Assembly (NCBI RefSeq): GCF_001044235.1
Contig: NZ_JYNL01000068.1
Span: 113,354 to 177,353, forward strand
Reading direction: 5' to 3'
Length of the DNA: 64,000 nucleotides
From: Mycolicibacterium chlorophenolicum
GTDB taxonomy: Bacteria > Actinomycetota > Actinomycetes > Mycobacteriales > Mycobacteriaceae
Shown here: positions 53,545 to 61,886 of the stretch, one piece after another
Position numbering within the stretch: the stretch's first letter is position 1
Layout: each line of letters opens with the position of its first letter
Notes under the pieces: generated by a model
The model's database searches: none
Seen by the model: only the letters and a program-made list of their open reading frames with translations
Told to the model about the DNA's origin: nothing
Position numbers and translations under genes: made by a program

Positions 53545-55041
53545 CTATCTACGTGCTGTGCGGTTGCTCAGCGCCGATTGTTCGAGCAGCTTGTCCTTCA
53601 TCACCTTGCCGGTCGCGTTGACCGGCAGCTCGTCGAGGAACTCTACCGAGCGGGGCACCTTGAAACCGGCCATTCGCTCGCGGCTCCATGCGATCAGTTC
53701 CTCGGCGCTGAGCGCAGGCCCGCCGCCGTCCGCCGACGCCGAGCGCACCACGAACGCCTTGCCAACCTCGCCCAGCCGCTCGTCGGGGACCCCGATGACC
53801 GCCGCCTGCGCAACGGCGGGATGCTCGAGCAGGAAACCTTCGATCTCGGCGGGGTAGGCGTTGAATCCGCCGACGATGAACATGTCCTTCTTGCGGCCGA
53901 CGATCCGCAACCGACCGGCCTGGTCGAGGGTGCCCAGGTCGCCGGTGTGCAGCCAGCCGTCGGCGTCGATCGCCTCGGCCGTGGCGACCGGATCGTCGAG
54001 GTAGCCCTGCATCACCGTGTATCCGCGCACGAGCACCTCGCCGTCCTCGGCGATGCGCATCTCGACGCCGTCACACGCCACCCCGGCCGTGGTGGCGATG
54101 TCGGTGAACGAATCCCCGGGCCGTGAGAGCGTCACGGTGCCGGCCTCGGTGAGGCCGTATCCGGTCGCGAGCGTCTGGAAGGGGAGCTCCTCGTGCACGC
54201 GGCGCACCAGCTCGACCGGGATGTCCGCCGCGCCGGTGACGCCGGCGCGCAGGGTGCGCAGTCCGCTCTTGTCCGGGACGGCCAGCAGCGAGTGGTACAG
54301 CGTGGGCGGCCCGGGGAGCATCGTGATGCGTTCTCGGGCAATGAGTTCGACGACATGCTCGATCTCGAAGACCGGCACCGGCAGCATCGTCGCCCCGCGC
54401 AGGAACGACGCGATCAACCCGGCCTTGTAGCCGAAGGTGTGAAAGTACGGGTTGACCATCAGATAGCGGTCGCCCTGGCGCAGGTCGGCCAGGTCGCACC
54501 ACTCCTCGTAGAGCCGCAGGTTCTGGGCGTGGCTCATCATCACCCCCTTCGGCCGGCCGGTGGTGCCGGAGGTGAAGATGACGTCGGAGATGTCGTCGGC
54601 CTGTACCGGGCGACTGAACGGCTCACCGCTGCCGAGGAACCCGGACTTCAGGTCGATGACGGGAACCCCCGCGGGGGCGGTGTATTCGACGCCCAGGAAG
54701 CCCTGCTGGACCAGGACCGCTTTGGCCGCGCTGCGCCCGATGACGTCCGCGGCTTCCTCGGTCTTGAACCGGGTGTTGACGGGCACCAGCACGCCGCCGG
54801 CGGTGAGCAGACCGAACGCGGCGATGATCCACTCGGCGCTGTTCGGCGCCCAGATCGCGGCACGGTCTCCGGCGCCGATGCCGAGATCGGCGAAGGCGCC
54901 TGCGGCACAACGGATCCGATCGACGACCTCGGAGAATGACAAGCGCAGCGGACCGTCGACGACGGCTTCGGCGTCGCCGAATCGGTCCGCCGCGGCGGCG
55001 ACCATCTCGGGGATGGTCTGCCACCTGGCAACGTAGGTCAA
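53545..55041 (-). CDS. acyl-CoA synthetase (FadD3-like)
   Basis: 498 residues of the AMP-forming ligase family: P-loop-like FTSGTTGRPKGVMMSH, YGLTEAGTVT, the hinge DGWLHTGDLGTLDQAGRLRIVGRKKDMFI in outline, and a C-terminal catalytic lysine in VNATGKVMKD. Closest in size and shape to FadD3-type ligases, which activate partly degraded steroid acids; substrate here unproven. The only start that keeps the full N terminus is a TTG at 55041 (TTG ACC TAC GTT), with an ATG 12 codons in as fallback. It follows the amidohydrolase gene by 10 bases in one operon. Confidence 0.88.
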   Translation of the reverse strand: MTYVARWQTIPEMVAAAADRFGDAEAVVDGPLRLSFSEVVDRIRCAAGAFADLGIGAGDRAAIWAPNSAEWIIAAFGLLTAGGVLVPVNTRFKTEEAADVIGRSAAKAVLVQQGFLGVEYTAPAGVPVIDLKSGFLGSGEPFSRPVQADDISDVIFTSGTTGRPKGVMMSHAQNLRLYEEWCDLADLRQGDRYLMVNPYFHTFGYKAGLIASFLRGATMLPVPVFEIEHVVELIARERITMLPGPPTLYHSLLAVPDKSGLRTLRAGVTGAADIPVELVRRVHEELPFQTLATGYGLTEAGTVTLSRPGDSFTDIATTAGVACDGVEMRIAEDGEVLVRGYTVMQGYLDDPVATAEAIDADGWLHTGDLGTLDQAGRLRIVGRKKDMFIVGGFNAYPAEIEGFLLEHPAVAQAAVIGVPDERLGEVGKAFVVRSASADGGGPALSAEELIAWSRERMAGFKVPRSVEFLDELPVNATGKVMKDKLLEQSALSNRTARR

Positions 55042-55051
55042 GTGGGCGACG

Positions 55052-56242
55052 TCAGGTGGTGACCAGACGACTGAGGTTGCCGCCCATGATCTTGGCCTGA
55101 TCCTCGACCGAGAGGTGTTCCAGCGCGGTGACGTAGTGGGTCGGCTCGGCCAGGCCCTCGGGATGCGGCCAGTCCGAGCCGTACAGCACCTGGTCCACGC
55201 CGATCAGATTGATCAGGTCGTCGATGCCCTCTTCGTAGAAGGGGCTGACGTAGATCCGGTTCTTGATCTCCTCGATCGGGTTGCCCAGGAACGCCTCCGG
55301 CGCCTTCTTCCACACCTCGGCCATCGAATCGAGCAGCGGGAACATCCATTTCGAGCCGGCCTCGACGATACCGACCTTCAGCTTGGGGTGCCGGAAGAGC
55401 GCACCGTGGATCACCCACGACGCCACTGCGTCCTGGATCGGGCGCCACTCGTTGAGGATGGACATCGCGTTGGTCTGGAACGGCAGCATCTCCTGCGCCG
55501 CGCCGTCCCACTCCGAGGTGTAGCGCGAGTAGCCGCTGTCCGAGGAGTGCATGCCGACGAACACGTCGTGGTGCACCACCCGCTCCCAGAAGGGATCGAA
55601 CTCCGGCAGCGCGAAGGACCGCGGGCCCCGGAAGCCGGGCACCGGGGCCGGCCGGATCAGGATCGCGCGGGCACCCCGCTTGACCGCCCACTCGAGCTCC
55701 TCGATCGCCTTCTCGACGATGGGCAGCGTGATCACCGGGGTGGTGAAGATGCGGCCCTGATAGTTGAAGCCCCAGACCTCGTCGAGCCACTGGTTCAGGG
55801 CGTGGATGAGGACGTGGATCGCGACGGGGTCGTCGGAGAGCCGCTCCTCGATGAGGCTGGCCAGCGTCGGGAACATCAGCGAACGGTCGAGACCCAGTTC
55901 GTTCATCTTCTCGATGCGGGGTTCGGGTTCGAAGAACGCCGGGATGGCCCTCATCGGTTCACCGAACAGCTCGCGCTTGCTCTTGCCGTCGGGGTTGCCG
56001 AACTTGAAGTACTCCTCCCACGCACCCGGCTTGGCGACCACCGAGAACGTGGGGTTGGGGATGTAGTTACTGATCTGACCCTTGAGCGCGATCTTGGTAC
56101 GCCCGTTGACCTCGACGTACTGGACGACGTCCTTGTACTCCTTCGGCAGGTACTTGGTCATCGCCTCCGGCGGTTCATAGAGGTGATTGTCCGCGTCGAA
56201 GAGCGGGAACGGTATGTCGACCTTGTGCGACAGTTGGCCCAT
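55052..56242 (-). CDS. amidohydrolase-2 family protein
   Basis: 396 residues of the metal-dependent amidohydrolase-2 (ACMSD-like) family: PLFDADNHLYEPPEA at the start (D-x-D/H metal ligand), GMHSSDSGYSRY, VIHGALFRHPKLKVGIVEAGSKWM in outline, YVSPFYEEG and VLYGSDWPHPEG near the end. Such proteins act as hydrolases or decarboxylases, and in CoA-dependent ring and side-chain catabolism as hydratase/retro-aldol type enzymes. AAGGAG lies before the ATG. It is co-transcribed with the acyl-CoA synthetase and preceded by a perfect GAGAAT operator. Confidence 0.88.
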   Translation of the reverse strand: MGQLSHKVDIPFPLFDADNHLYEPPEAMTKYLPKEYKDVVQYVEVNGRTKIALKGQISNYIPNPTFSVVAKPGAWEEYFKFGNPDGKSKRELFGEPMRAIPAFFEPEPRIEKMNELGLDRSLMFPTLASLIEERLSDDPVAIHVLIHALNQWLDEVWGFNYQGRIFTTPVITLPIVEKAIEELEWAVKRGARAILIRPAPVPGFRGPRSFALPEFDPFWERVVHHDVFVGMHSSDSGYSRYTSEWDGAAQEMLPFQTNAMSILNEWRPIQDAVASWVIHGALFRHPKLKVGIVEAGSKWMFPLLDSMAEVWKKAPEAFLGNPIEEIKNRIYVSPFYEEGIDDLINLIGVDQVLYGSDWPHPEGLAEPTHYVTALEHLSVEDQAKIMGGNLSRLVTT

Positions 56243-56265
56243 TGAAAAACTCCTTATCCTCTCGC

Positions 56266-56280
56266 GAGAATCGTATTCTC
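56266..56280. promoter_or_regulatory. perfect GAGAAT-N3-ATTCTC operator
   Basis: GAGAAT-cgt-ATTCTC, a perfect inverted repeat, lies 24 bases upstream of the amidohydrolase start. Its position fits a repressor site over the promoter of amidohydrolase-acyl-CoA synthetase. Confidence 0.75.
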
Positions 56281-56305
56281 ATTCGCTGTCGGCCGCAACG
56301 GCCCG

Positions 56306-57850
56306 CTACCCCGCCGTCGTCATCCGCACGTGTTCGCGCACCAGGAACTTCTGCACCTTGCCGCTGGCGGTCCTCGGGTAGTCGTCGACCTCCATCAACT
56401 CCTCCGGCCACTTCTGCGTCGCGACCCCGGCCCGGCGGAAGTGCGCGCGCACGTCGTCGATCGACGGCATCGCGTAGCCGGCCCGGATCCGCAGCACCGC
56501 GGCGGCCCGCTCGCCCAACCGTGCGTCCGGCGCGGCGACGACGACCGCCTCGGCCACCGCGGGCATGGCGAGCAGCACCTCCTCGACCTCGAGGGCACTG
56601 ATGTTCTCGCCGCCGCGGATGATGACGTCGGCTTTGCGGTCGGTGATGGTCAGATAGCCGTCCTCGTCGAGGGTTCCGATGTCGCCGGTGCGGTACCAGC
56701 CGTCCTCGTCGAACGCGCGCCTGGTCAGCTCGTCGTCGGTGTAGCCGAGGCACAGATCGGGTCCGCGGCTGTGGATCTCGCCGTCCGGGCCGAGGCGGAT
56801 CTCCACCCCGGGCCGGGCATCACCGTCGGTGAACAGACGCTTCTCCTCGGGAGCGTCCGGGCGCGACCCGGTGATCGACGGATGCTCGGTGCTGCCGTAG
56901 GAGCGGAAGACGAACATCCCGAGGTCGGCCAACCGCCGGGTCAGTGACGACGGCACCGACGAGCCGCCGAGACCGACGGTGGTGAAGTGGGCGAGATGTT
57001 CGGGCCGGCAGTCGGGATGGTCGAGCAGACTGGTGACGAAGTACGGCGGGCCACCTCCGATCGACAGTCCGTCGCGCTCGATCAGCGTCAGCACCTTCGC
57101 CGGGTCCCAGACGTCGCACAGATCGATCGGCGCTGCCTCGAGGACCGGGATCAGGAACGCTCCGATCATGCCGATGAAATGCCCGACCGGGGTCGCGGTC
57201 AGTTGGCGCCCACGGCCGGGCGGGTAGTTCTCGAGCAGTTGGCGCGTCTCAAAACCCAGCGTCTGGTGGCTGTGGATCACGCCCTTGGGATCGCGGGTGG
57301 TGCCGGAGGTGAACGCGATCAGCGCGGGGCCCGACGGGTCGACCGCGGCGGTGCCCTCGAACGGCTCGTCAGCCAGGAGGTCGTCGAACGAGGCGTCGCC
57401 GACCAGGCCGACGATCGGGACGTCGGCGGCGAGGTCGGGCTGAAAGCGCATGCGGCCGAACGCCTCTGTCGTGATGAAGACGCGCGGTCGCGCGGTCGCG
57501 AGGATGTGGGCCAGCTCCTTGCGGCCGTAGAAGTGCACGATCGGGACGATGACCGCGCCGAGAAACGCCGAGGCCCAGAACGTCACGGCGGCCTCCCGCC
57601 AGTTGGGCAGCTGCAGGGCGACGACATCGCCCGGTCCGACGCCCCGGGCGGCCAGGCCCGCGGCCAGGCGGCGCGCGTCGCGTTCCACCTCCCCGCAGGT
57701 TCCCGCGTAGGGCCGGACCGCGGAATGGACGTGGAAGCCGGTGTCTCGACTGCGCTCCAGTCCCGTCGCGATGAGTTCCCCCAGGCTCTCCCCGGTCCAC
57801 CACCCGTGCCGCTCGTACCGGCTGACCAGGTCAGCGGGGATACTTCGCAT
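56306..57850 (-). CDS. class I adenylate-forming CoA ligase
   Basis: 514 residues from the ATG at 57850 (MRSIPADLVSRYERHGWWTG); the frame is open further but that part crosses the operator region. ATP motif FTSGTTRDPKGVIHS, YGSTEHPSITG, TGDIGTLDEDGYLTITDRKADVI in outline, and the catalytic Lys in RTASGKVQKF. The RYERHGWWTG start is shared with cyclohexanecarboxylate- and related acid-CoA ligases. It probably activates a carboxylic acid from the pathway substrate. Divergent from the enoyl-CoA hydratase gene. Confidence 0.88.
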   Translation of the reverse strand: MRSIPADLVSRYERHGWWTGESLGELIATGLERSRDTGFHVHSAVRPYAGTCGEVERDARRLAAGLAARGVGPGDVVALQLPNWREAAVTFWASAFLGAVIVPIVHFYGRKELAHILATARPRVFITTEAFGRMRFQPDLAADVPIVGLVGDASFDDLLADEPFEGTAAVDPSGPALIAFTSGTTRDPKGVIHSHQTLGFETRQLLENYPPGRGRQLTATPVGHFIGMIGAFLIPVLEAAPIDLCDVWDPAKVLTLIERDGLSIGGGPPYFVTSLLDHPDCRPEHLAHFTTVGLGGSSVPSSLTRRLADLGMFVFRSYGSTEHPSITGSRPDAPEEKRLFTDGDARPGVEIRLGPDGEIHSRGPDLCLGYTDDELTRRAFDEDGWYRTGDIGTLDEDGYLTITDRKADVIIRGGENISALEVEEVLLAMPAVAEAVVVAAPDARLGERAAAVLRIRAGYAMPSIDDVRAHFRRAGVATQKWPEELMEVDDYPRTASGKVQKFLVREHVRMTTAG

Positions 57851-57877
57851 GTCCGTCGCGTCACCTCCCGTCCGGGA

Positions 57878-57914
57878 GACGATGCTATTCTCCGCCAACG
57901 AGAATGCCAATACC
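57878..57914. promoter_or_regulatory. paired GAGAAT-type operators in divergent gap
   Basis: Two half-degenerate copies: GACGAT-gct-ATTCTC (57878-57892) and GAGAAT-gcc-AATACC (57900-57914), with centres 22 bases apart. The two good halves face each other as ATTCTC-N7-GAGAAT. They lie between the CoA ligase and enoyl-CoA hydratase starts and could control both. Confidence 0.65.
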
Positions 57915-57932
57915 GTAAAGGGAGAACGCCCG

Positions 57933-58661
57933 ATGGTGGACCTCGACATCGATGACGGTCTGGCGACCATCACCATCGACCGGCCGCACGCCCGCAACGC
58001 GATCTCTCTCGACACGATGGATCAGCTCGACGAGGCCCTCGACGGCGCCTCGGGTGCGGCGGGTCTTGTCCTCACCGGCGGCGGCGACCGGGCTTTCGTC
58101 TCCGGCGGCGATCTCAAAGAGCTCAGCGCGCTGCGCACCGAGGAGCAGGCCGCCGCGATGGCCTACCGGATGAGGTCGATCTGCGATCGGATCGCGAGCT
58201 TTCCGGCCCCCGTGCTCGCCGCCCTCAACGGCCACGCGCTCGGCGGCGGCGCGGAGTTCGCGGTGGCCGCCGACATCCGCATCGCCGCAGACGACGTCAA
58301 GATCGGCTTCAATCAGGTCGCGCTCGCGATCATGCCGGCGTGGGGCGGGGCCGAACGCCTCGTCGGACTCGTGGGGTACAGCCGGGCACTGCTGCTGGCG
58401 GGCACCGGACGCATCCTCGGCGCGGCGGAGGCCGAGCGGATCGGGCTCATCGACCAGGTGATCCCGCGTGCGTCGTTCGACGAGCAGTGGCGGCCGATCG
58501 CCCGATCATTGGCGACCGTGCCGGCCGGCCAGGTCAAGCGCGTCATGCGCGGCGTGCCGACCACCGAGGCCGTGGCGGCGTTCGCGCGCCTGTGGGCCTC
58601 CGACGAACACTGGGCTGCGGCGGACAGGGTGATGAACAAGGGCCGCCAGAACGGCGAATAA
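57933..58661 (+). CDS. enoyl-CoA hydratase/isomerase family protein
   Basis: 242 residues from the ATG at 57933, which follows AAAGGGAGAACGCCCG. Oxyanion-hole segments: DRAFVSGGDLKELSAL and NGHALGGGAEFAVAADIRIAA. A glutamate follows at the usual catalytic spot (WGGAERLVGLVG). It hydrates an enoyl-CoA in the same pathway as the neighbouring ligases, aldolase-like thiolase and amidohydrolase. Confidence 0.9.
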   Translation: MVDLDIDDGLATITIDRPHARNAISLDTMDQLDEALDGASGAAGLVLTGGGDRAFVSGGDLKELSALRTEEQAAAMAYRMRSICDRIASFPAPVLAALNGHALGGGAEFAVAADIRIAADDVKIGFNQVALAIMPAWGGAERLVGLVGYSRALLLAGTGRILGAAEAERIGLIDQVIPRASFDEQWRPIARSLATVPAGQVKRVMRGVPTTEAVAAFARLWASDEHWAAADRVMNKGRQNGE

Positions 58662-58668
58662 CCCATAC

Positions 58669-58705
58669 GGCCAATCCGTTCTCTCTGGACGAGAACGGCA
58701 TTTCC
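58669..58705. promoter_or_regulatory. paired GAGAAC-type operators before the DUF35 gene
   Basis: GGCCAA-tcc-GTTCTC (58669-58683) and GAGAAC-ggc-ATTTCC (58691-58705), centres 22 bases apart. The inner halves form a perfect 8+8 inverted repeat, CCGTTCTC-N7-GAGAACGG (58676-58698). This is the same 22-base geometry as at 57878-57914. It ends 15 bases before the GTG of the DUF35 gene. Confidence 0.7.
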
Positions 58706-58720
58706 ATTTATGGTCATCGA

Positions 58721-59176
58721 GTGTCCACCTCGCAGCGGGCGCTGGCGCCCGAGATCTCCACCTGGCCGGATGACGACCCACAGCTCATCGGCAGCACCTG
58801 TGCCGTCTGCGGCGCCACCGCCTTTCCGCTCCAGCAGCGTTGCCCCCGGTGCAGTGCCGCCGCGATGAGCCAGACGCTGCTCCCCCGCCGGGGCACCCTG
58901 GTCGCCTGGACCACCCAGGGGTTTCCGCCGGGGCCGCCGTACAAGGGTCCCGCCGGCAAGGACTTCGTGCCGTTCGGGGTGGGCCTCGTGCAACTGGGCG
59001 AGGGCGCCGACGCCGTCATCCGGGTCGAGGGCCGGCTCACCGAAAACGAGCCCGCCAAACTGCATTTCGGCGGACGCGTCGAACTGACGATGATTCCGTT
59101 CACCACCGACGACGACGGCACCGAGGTCGTCACCTTCGCGTTCCGGCCGATCGACGACCAGGAGGCCACGGCATGA
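58721..59176 (+). CDS. Zn-ribbon/OB-fold (DUF35) protein
   Basis: 151 residues from the GTG at 58721, the only start that keeps the domain; the Shine-Dalgarno is weak, so a very short or absent leader is possible. The zinc ribbon has Cys27, Cys30, Cys41 and Cys44 (CAVC...CPRC), followed by an OB-fold with RRGTLVAWTTQG, PPGPPYKGP and VGLVQLGEGADAVIRVEGRL. DUF35 proteins partner thiolase-like enzymes: in steroid catabolism the DUF35 part of ChsH2 joins Ltp2 to form an aldolase. Its stop overlaps the start of the thiolase gene (ATGA), which supports a complex. Confidence 0.88.
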   Translation: MSTSQRALAPEISTWPDDDPQLIGSTCAVCGATAFPLQQRCPRCSAAAMSQTLLPRRGTLVAWTTQGFPPGPPYKGPAGKDFVPFGVGLVQLGEGADAVIRVEGRLTENEPAKLHFGGRVELTMIPFTTDDDGTEVVTFAFRPIDDQEATA

Positions 59177-60327
59177 CCGGTACCGCCCCCGACGTTGCGA
59201 TCATCGGCGTCGGCCTGCATCCGTTCGGCCGGTTCGACAAGACCGCGATGGAGATGGGCGCCGAGGCGATCGATCTCGCGCTCACCGATGCCGGAATCAG
59301 CTGGCAGGACATTCAGTTCGGTTTCGGAGGCAGCTACGAGATCTCCAATCCCGACGCCGTCACCCGACTGGTCGGGCTGACCGGGATCACCTTCACCAAC
59401 GTGTTCAACGCGTGTGCGACCTCGGCGTCGGCGATCCAGCAGACCGCGGACACGATCCGGCTGGGCAAGTACGACATCGGCATCGCCATCGGGCTGGACA
59501 AGCATCCCCGCGGTGCTTTCACCGACGATCCCGCCAAACTCGCCCTGCCGCAGTGGTACGCCGAGAACGGGCAGTTCGTCACCACCAAGTTCTTCGGGAT
59601 GAAGGCCAATCACTACATCCACGAGCACGGTATCTCCCAGCGGACCCTGGCGCGGGTCGCGAACAAGAACTTCCGCAACGGCGCCCTCAACCCGAACGCG
59701 TTCCGCCGCAAGGAGATCTCGGTCGAGGAGATCCTCGACTCCCCGGTGCTCAACTACCCGCTGACCCAGTACATGTTCTGCTCGCCCGACGAAGGCGCCG
59801 CCGCGGTGATCATGTGCCGCGGCGACCTCGCGCACACCTTCACCGACACGCCGGTCTACGTGCGCGCCAGTGAGATCCGGACGCGGACGTTCGGCGCCTA
59901 CGAAGTGCATGCGACCTCAGCACCGCTCGACGCGGATCCGTCTCCGACGGTGTACGCGGCCAGGGCCGCCTACGAGGCGGCCGGGATCGGGCCCGAAGAC
60001 GTCGACATCGCCCAGTTGCAGGACACCGACGCGGGCGCGGAGGTCATTCACATGGCCGAGACCGGCCTGTGCGCCGACGGCGAGCAGGAGAAACTGCTGG
60101 CCGACGGCGCGACCGAGATCCACGGAAGCATGCCGGTCAACACCGACGGCGGGCTGATCGCCAACGGCGAGCCCATCGGAGCCTCCGGCCTGCGGCAGGT
60201 GCACGAGCTCGTCCGCCAGTTGCGCGGCCAGGCCGGTGACCGTCAGGTGCCGGGCACTCCCCGGGTCGGGCTGGCCCAGGTCTACGGGGCGCCCGGCACC
60301 GCGTCGGCGACCATCCTGTCCCTGTAA
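59173..60327 (+). CDS. thiolase-like lipid-transfer protein, probable aldolase (Ltp2-type)
   Basis: 384 residues. The fold is thiolase: IIGVGLHPFGRFDK, NACATSASAIQQTADTIRLG with Cys81 in the usual nucleophile place. The second catalytic Cys (C-x-G-G-G-x-G) is replaced by QVYGAPGTA with Tyr371, and the H-D-x-F motif by QDTDAG, as in SCP2/Ltp-type enzymes that cleave carbon-carbon bonds without classic thiolysis. This and the overlapping DUF35 gene suggest a retro-aldol cleavage releasing acetyl- or propionyl-CoA or a ketone. The start overlaps the DUF35 stop by 4 bases. Confidence 0.85.
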   Translation: MTGTAPDVAIIGVGLHPFGRFDKTAMEMGAEAIDLALTDAGISWQDIQFGFGGSYEISNPDAVTRLVGLTGITFTNVFNACATSASAIQQTADTIRLGKYDIGIAIGLDKHPRGAFTDDPAKLALPQWYAENGQFVTTKFFGMKANHYIHEHGISQRTLARVANKNFRNGALNPNAFRRKEISVEEILDSPVLNYPLTQYMFCSPDEGAAAVIMCRGDLAHTFTDTPVYVRASEIRTRTFGAYEVHATSAPLDADPSPTVYAARAAYEAAGIGPEDVDIAQLQDTDAGAEVIHMAETGLCADGEQEKLLADGATEIHGSMPVNTDGGLIANGEPIGASGLRQVHELVRQLRGQAGDRQVPGTPRVGLAQVYGAPGTASATILSL

Positions 60328-60346
60328 GGACGTCGCCCTGGAGCTT

Positions 60347-60390
60347 TGGTAGCCGATCGGCTACTGTCGCCGGTAGCCGATCGGCTACCG
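60347..60390. promoter_or_regulatory. twin GTAGCCGATCGGCTAC palindromes
   Basis: The same perfect 16-base palindrome occurs at 60349-60364 and 60373-60388, with centres 24 bases apart; the second extends to a perfect 20-base palindrome (60371-60390). They lie 19-63 bases before the ATG of the membrane operon. Such tandem perfect palindromes are characteristic of TetR-type repressor sites. The regulator is not evident in the window. Confidence 0.85.
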
Positions 60391-60408
60391 GACGCGAGGG
60401 AGGGCCCG

Positions 60409-61164
60409 ATGCAGATTCTGGCTGCGGCAGAGGAACTTCCGAGCACCAGCGCGCTCAAGGCCCAACTGGTGTGCCTGTGGATCACCCCGGTGGTCGGGGC
60501 GATCTTGCTCATCGCCTTCGTGACGTTCCCGGGATTTCTGCCGCCGATGGCACCGGACATGTCACCGGCCGAAGTCGCGGCTTTCTACGCCGAGAACACC
60601 GCGATGATCCGGTTCAGCATGCTCACCTACAACCTGTGCGCGATCATGCTGTTGCCGTTCTTCATGCTGATCGTGGTCCAGATGAAGCGGATGAGCACCC
60701 AGACCCATGTGCTGGCCTACTGTTACCTCACCGCGGTGGTGAGCGGCGCGACACTCTTCGCACTCGCCGACATCTTCTTTCTGGTCGCCGCGTTTCGCGC
60801 GGATCGCGATCCCGAACTCGTGCAGCTGCTCAACGATCTGGCCTGGATCACCCTGGTCGCCCCGGTCGGCATGCTCGTCACCCAGAACCTGCTGCTGGCC
60901 GCTGCGGTCTTCTTCGACACCGGCTCACACGGTAGCCCCGATCCCGTGTTCCCTCGCTGGGTGGGGCACGTCGCCGTGCTCACCGGGCTGGCGATGGCGC
61001 CTGCCGCCGCGGCAGCGGTCGTCTCCACGGGCCCGCTGGCCTGGAACGGGTCCGTGTCCTTCTGGCTGCGGATCGCGGCCTTCGTCGCGTTCGTGACCGT
61101 GATGTTCGTCGTCCTGCGAAACACGCTGCACCGTCAGGCGATCGACGAAGGCATCGCCAGGTGA
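60409..61164 (+). CDS. integral membrane protein A of oxidase-like operon
   Basis: 251 residues from the ATG at 60409, which follows GAGGGAGGG. Six or seven hydrophobic segments, starting WITPVVGAILLIAFVTFPGF, with a long extracytoplasmic loop (MSPAEVAAFYAENTAMIRF). It is a clear paralogue of the next gene: shared RADRDPELVQLLNDLAW, VFPRWVGHVAVL and GPLAWNGSVSFWL. I do not recognise a named family. First gene of a four-gene overlapping operon under twin palindromes. Confidence 0.72.
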   Translation: MQILAAAEELPSTSALKAQLVCLWITPVVGAILLIAFVTFPGFLPPMAPDMSPAEVAAFYAENTAMIRFSMLTYNLCAIMLLPFFMLIVVQMKRMSTQTHVLAYCYLTAVVSGATLFALADIFFLVAAFRADRDPELVQLLNDLAWITLVAPVGMLVTQNLLLAAAVFFDTGSHGSPDPVFPRWVGHVAVLTGLAMAPAAAAAVVSTGPLAWNGSVSFWLRIAAFVAFVTVMFVVLRNTLHRQAIDEGIAR

Positions 61165-61886
61165 GCACACCGACCGACGTCCGACGAGCGACGACACGCG
61201 ACCTTTGGCTGGTCTTCTGGATCGTGCCGGCCTTCTACACCGCGTTCGGGGTCGTCTTCTTCGCGCTGGCCCGGGTGATGCCGCCACCGCGACCCGACAT
61301 CACCGAGGCGCAGCAGGCCGAGTTCTTCGCCGACCACGCGACCACGATCGGTATCGGCTTCGGGACGCTCGTTCTCATCGTGGGCGGCGCCGGGGTGGCC
61401 AACGGCATCGTCGCCTACCACATGAAGCGCATGACGACCGGCTCCGTGCTGGCCTACGCCTACATCGGCTCGATGGCCGTGGGCGCGCTGCCGGGATGCC
61501 TTCTCGTCGCGTTCTGTTTTCTCGCCGCGGTCTACCGGCCCGACCGCGACCCCCAACTGCTCGCGCTGCTGTACGACCTGGGCCTGCTGTCCTACGTCGG
61601 GTCGCTGGGCTGCTTCACCACCGCCTACTTCGCGTTCGCCGTCGCGATTCTCTACGACCGCAACGAGATCTTCCCGAAATGGCTTGCCTACGTGTCGATC
61701 TGGCAGATCGTCACCGAGCTTCTCGCCGTCCCGGTGTTCATCAGCACGGCGGGCCCGTTCGCGTGGAACGGCTCGATCTCGTTCTGGATGGGCACCGTGA
61801 TCTTCGGCTTCTGGTTGTCGTGCGTGATCTACTTCCTCAAGCGCGCCAACGAGTGCCGATCCGCCGAGGAGGTGCCGGTGGGATGA
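61161..61886 (+). CDS. integral membrane protein B of oxidase-like operon
   Basis: 241 residues, GTG start overlapping the previous stop (GTGA). Same layout as protein A: WLVFWIVPAFYTAFGVVFFAL, then TEAQQAEFFADHATTIG, RPDRDPQLLALLYDLGLLSYVG, FPKWLAYVSIWQ, and GPFAWNGSISFWMGTVIFG. The two proteins probably assemble as a pair. Its stop overlaps the subunit III-like start (ATGA). Function is unknown. Confidence 0.72.
   Translation: MSTPTDVRRATTRDLWLVFWIVPAFYTAFGVVFFALARVMPPPRPDITEAQQAEFFADHATTIGIGFGTLVLIVGGAGVANGIVAYHMKRMTTGSVLAYAYIGSMAVGALPGCLLVAFCFLAAVYRPDRDPQLLALLYDLGLLSYVGSLGCFTTAYFAFAVAILYDRNEIFPKWLAYVSIWQIVTELLAVPVFISTAGPFAWNGSISFWMGTVIFGFWLSCVIYFLKRANECRSAEEVPVG

Noticed and set aside
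54193..54939. Plus-strand open frame inside the acyl-CoA synthetase gene
   Set aside because: It is an antisense shadow of a complete, well-conserved ligase.
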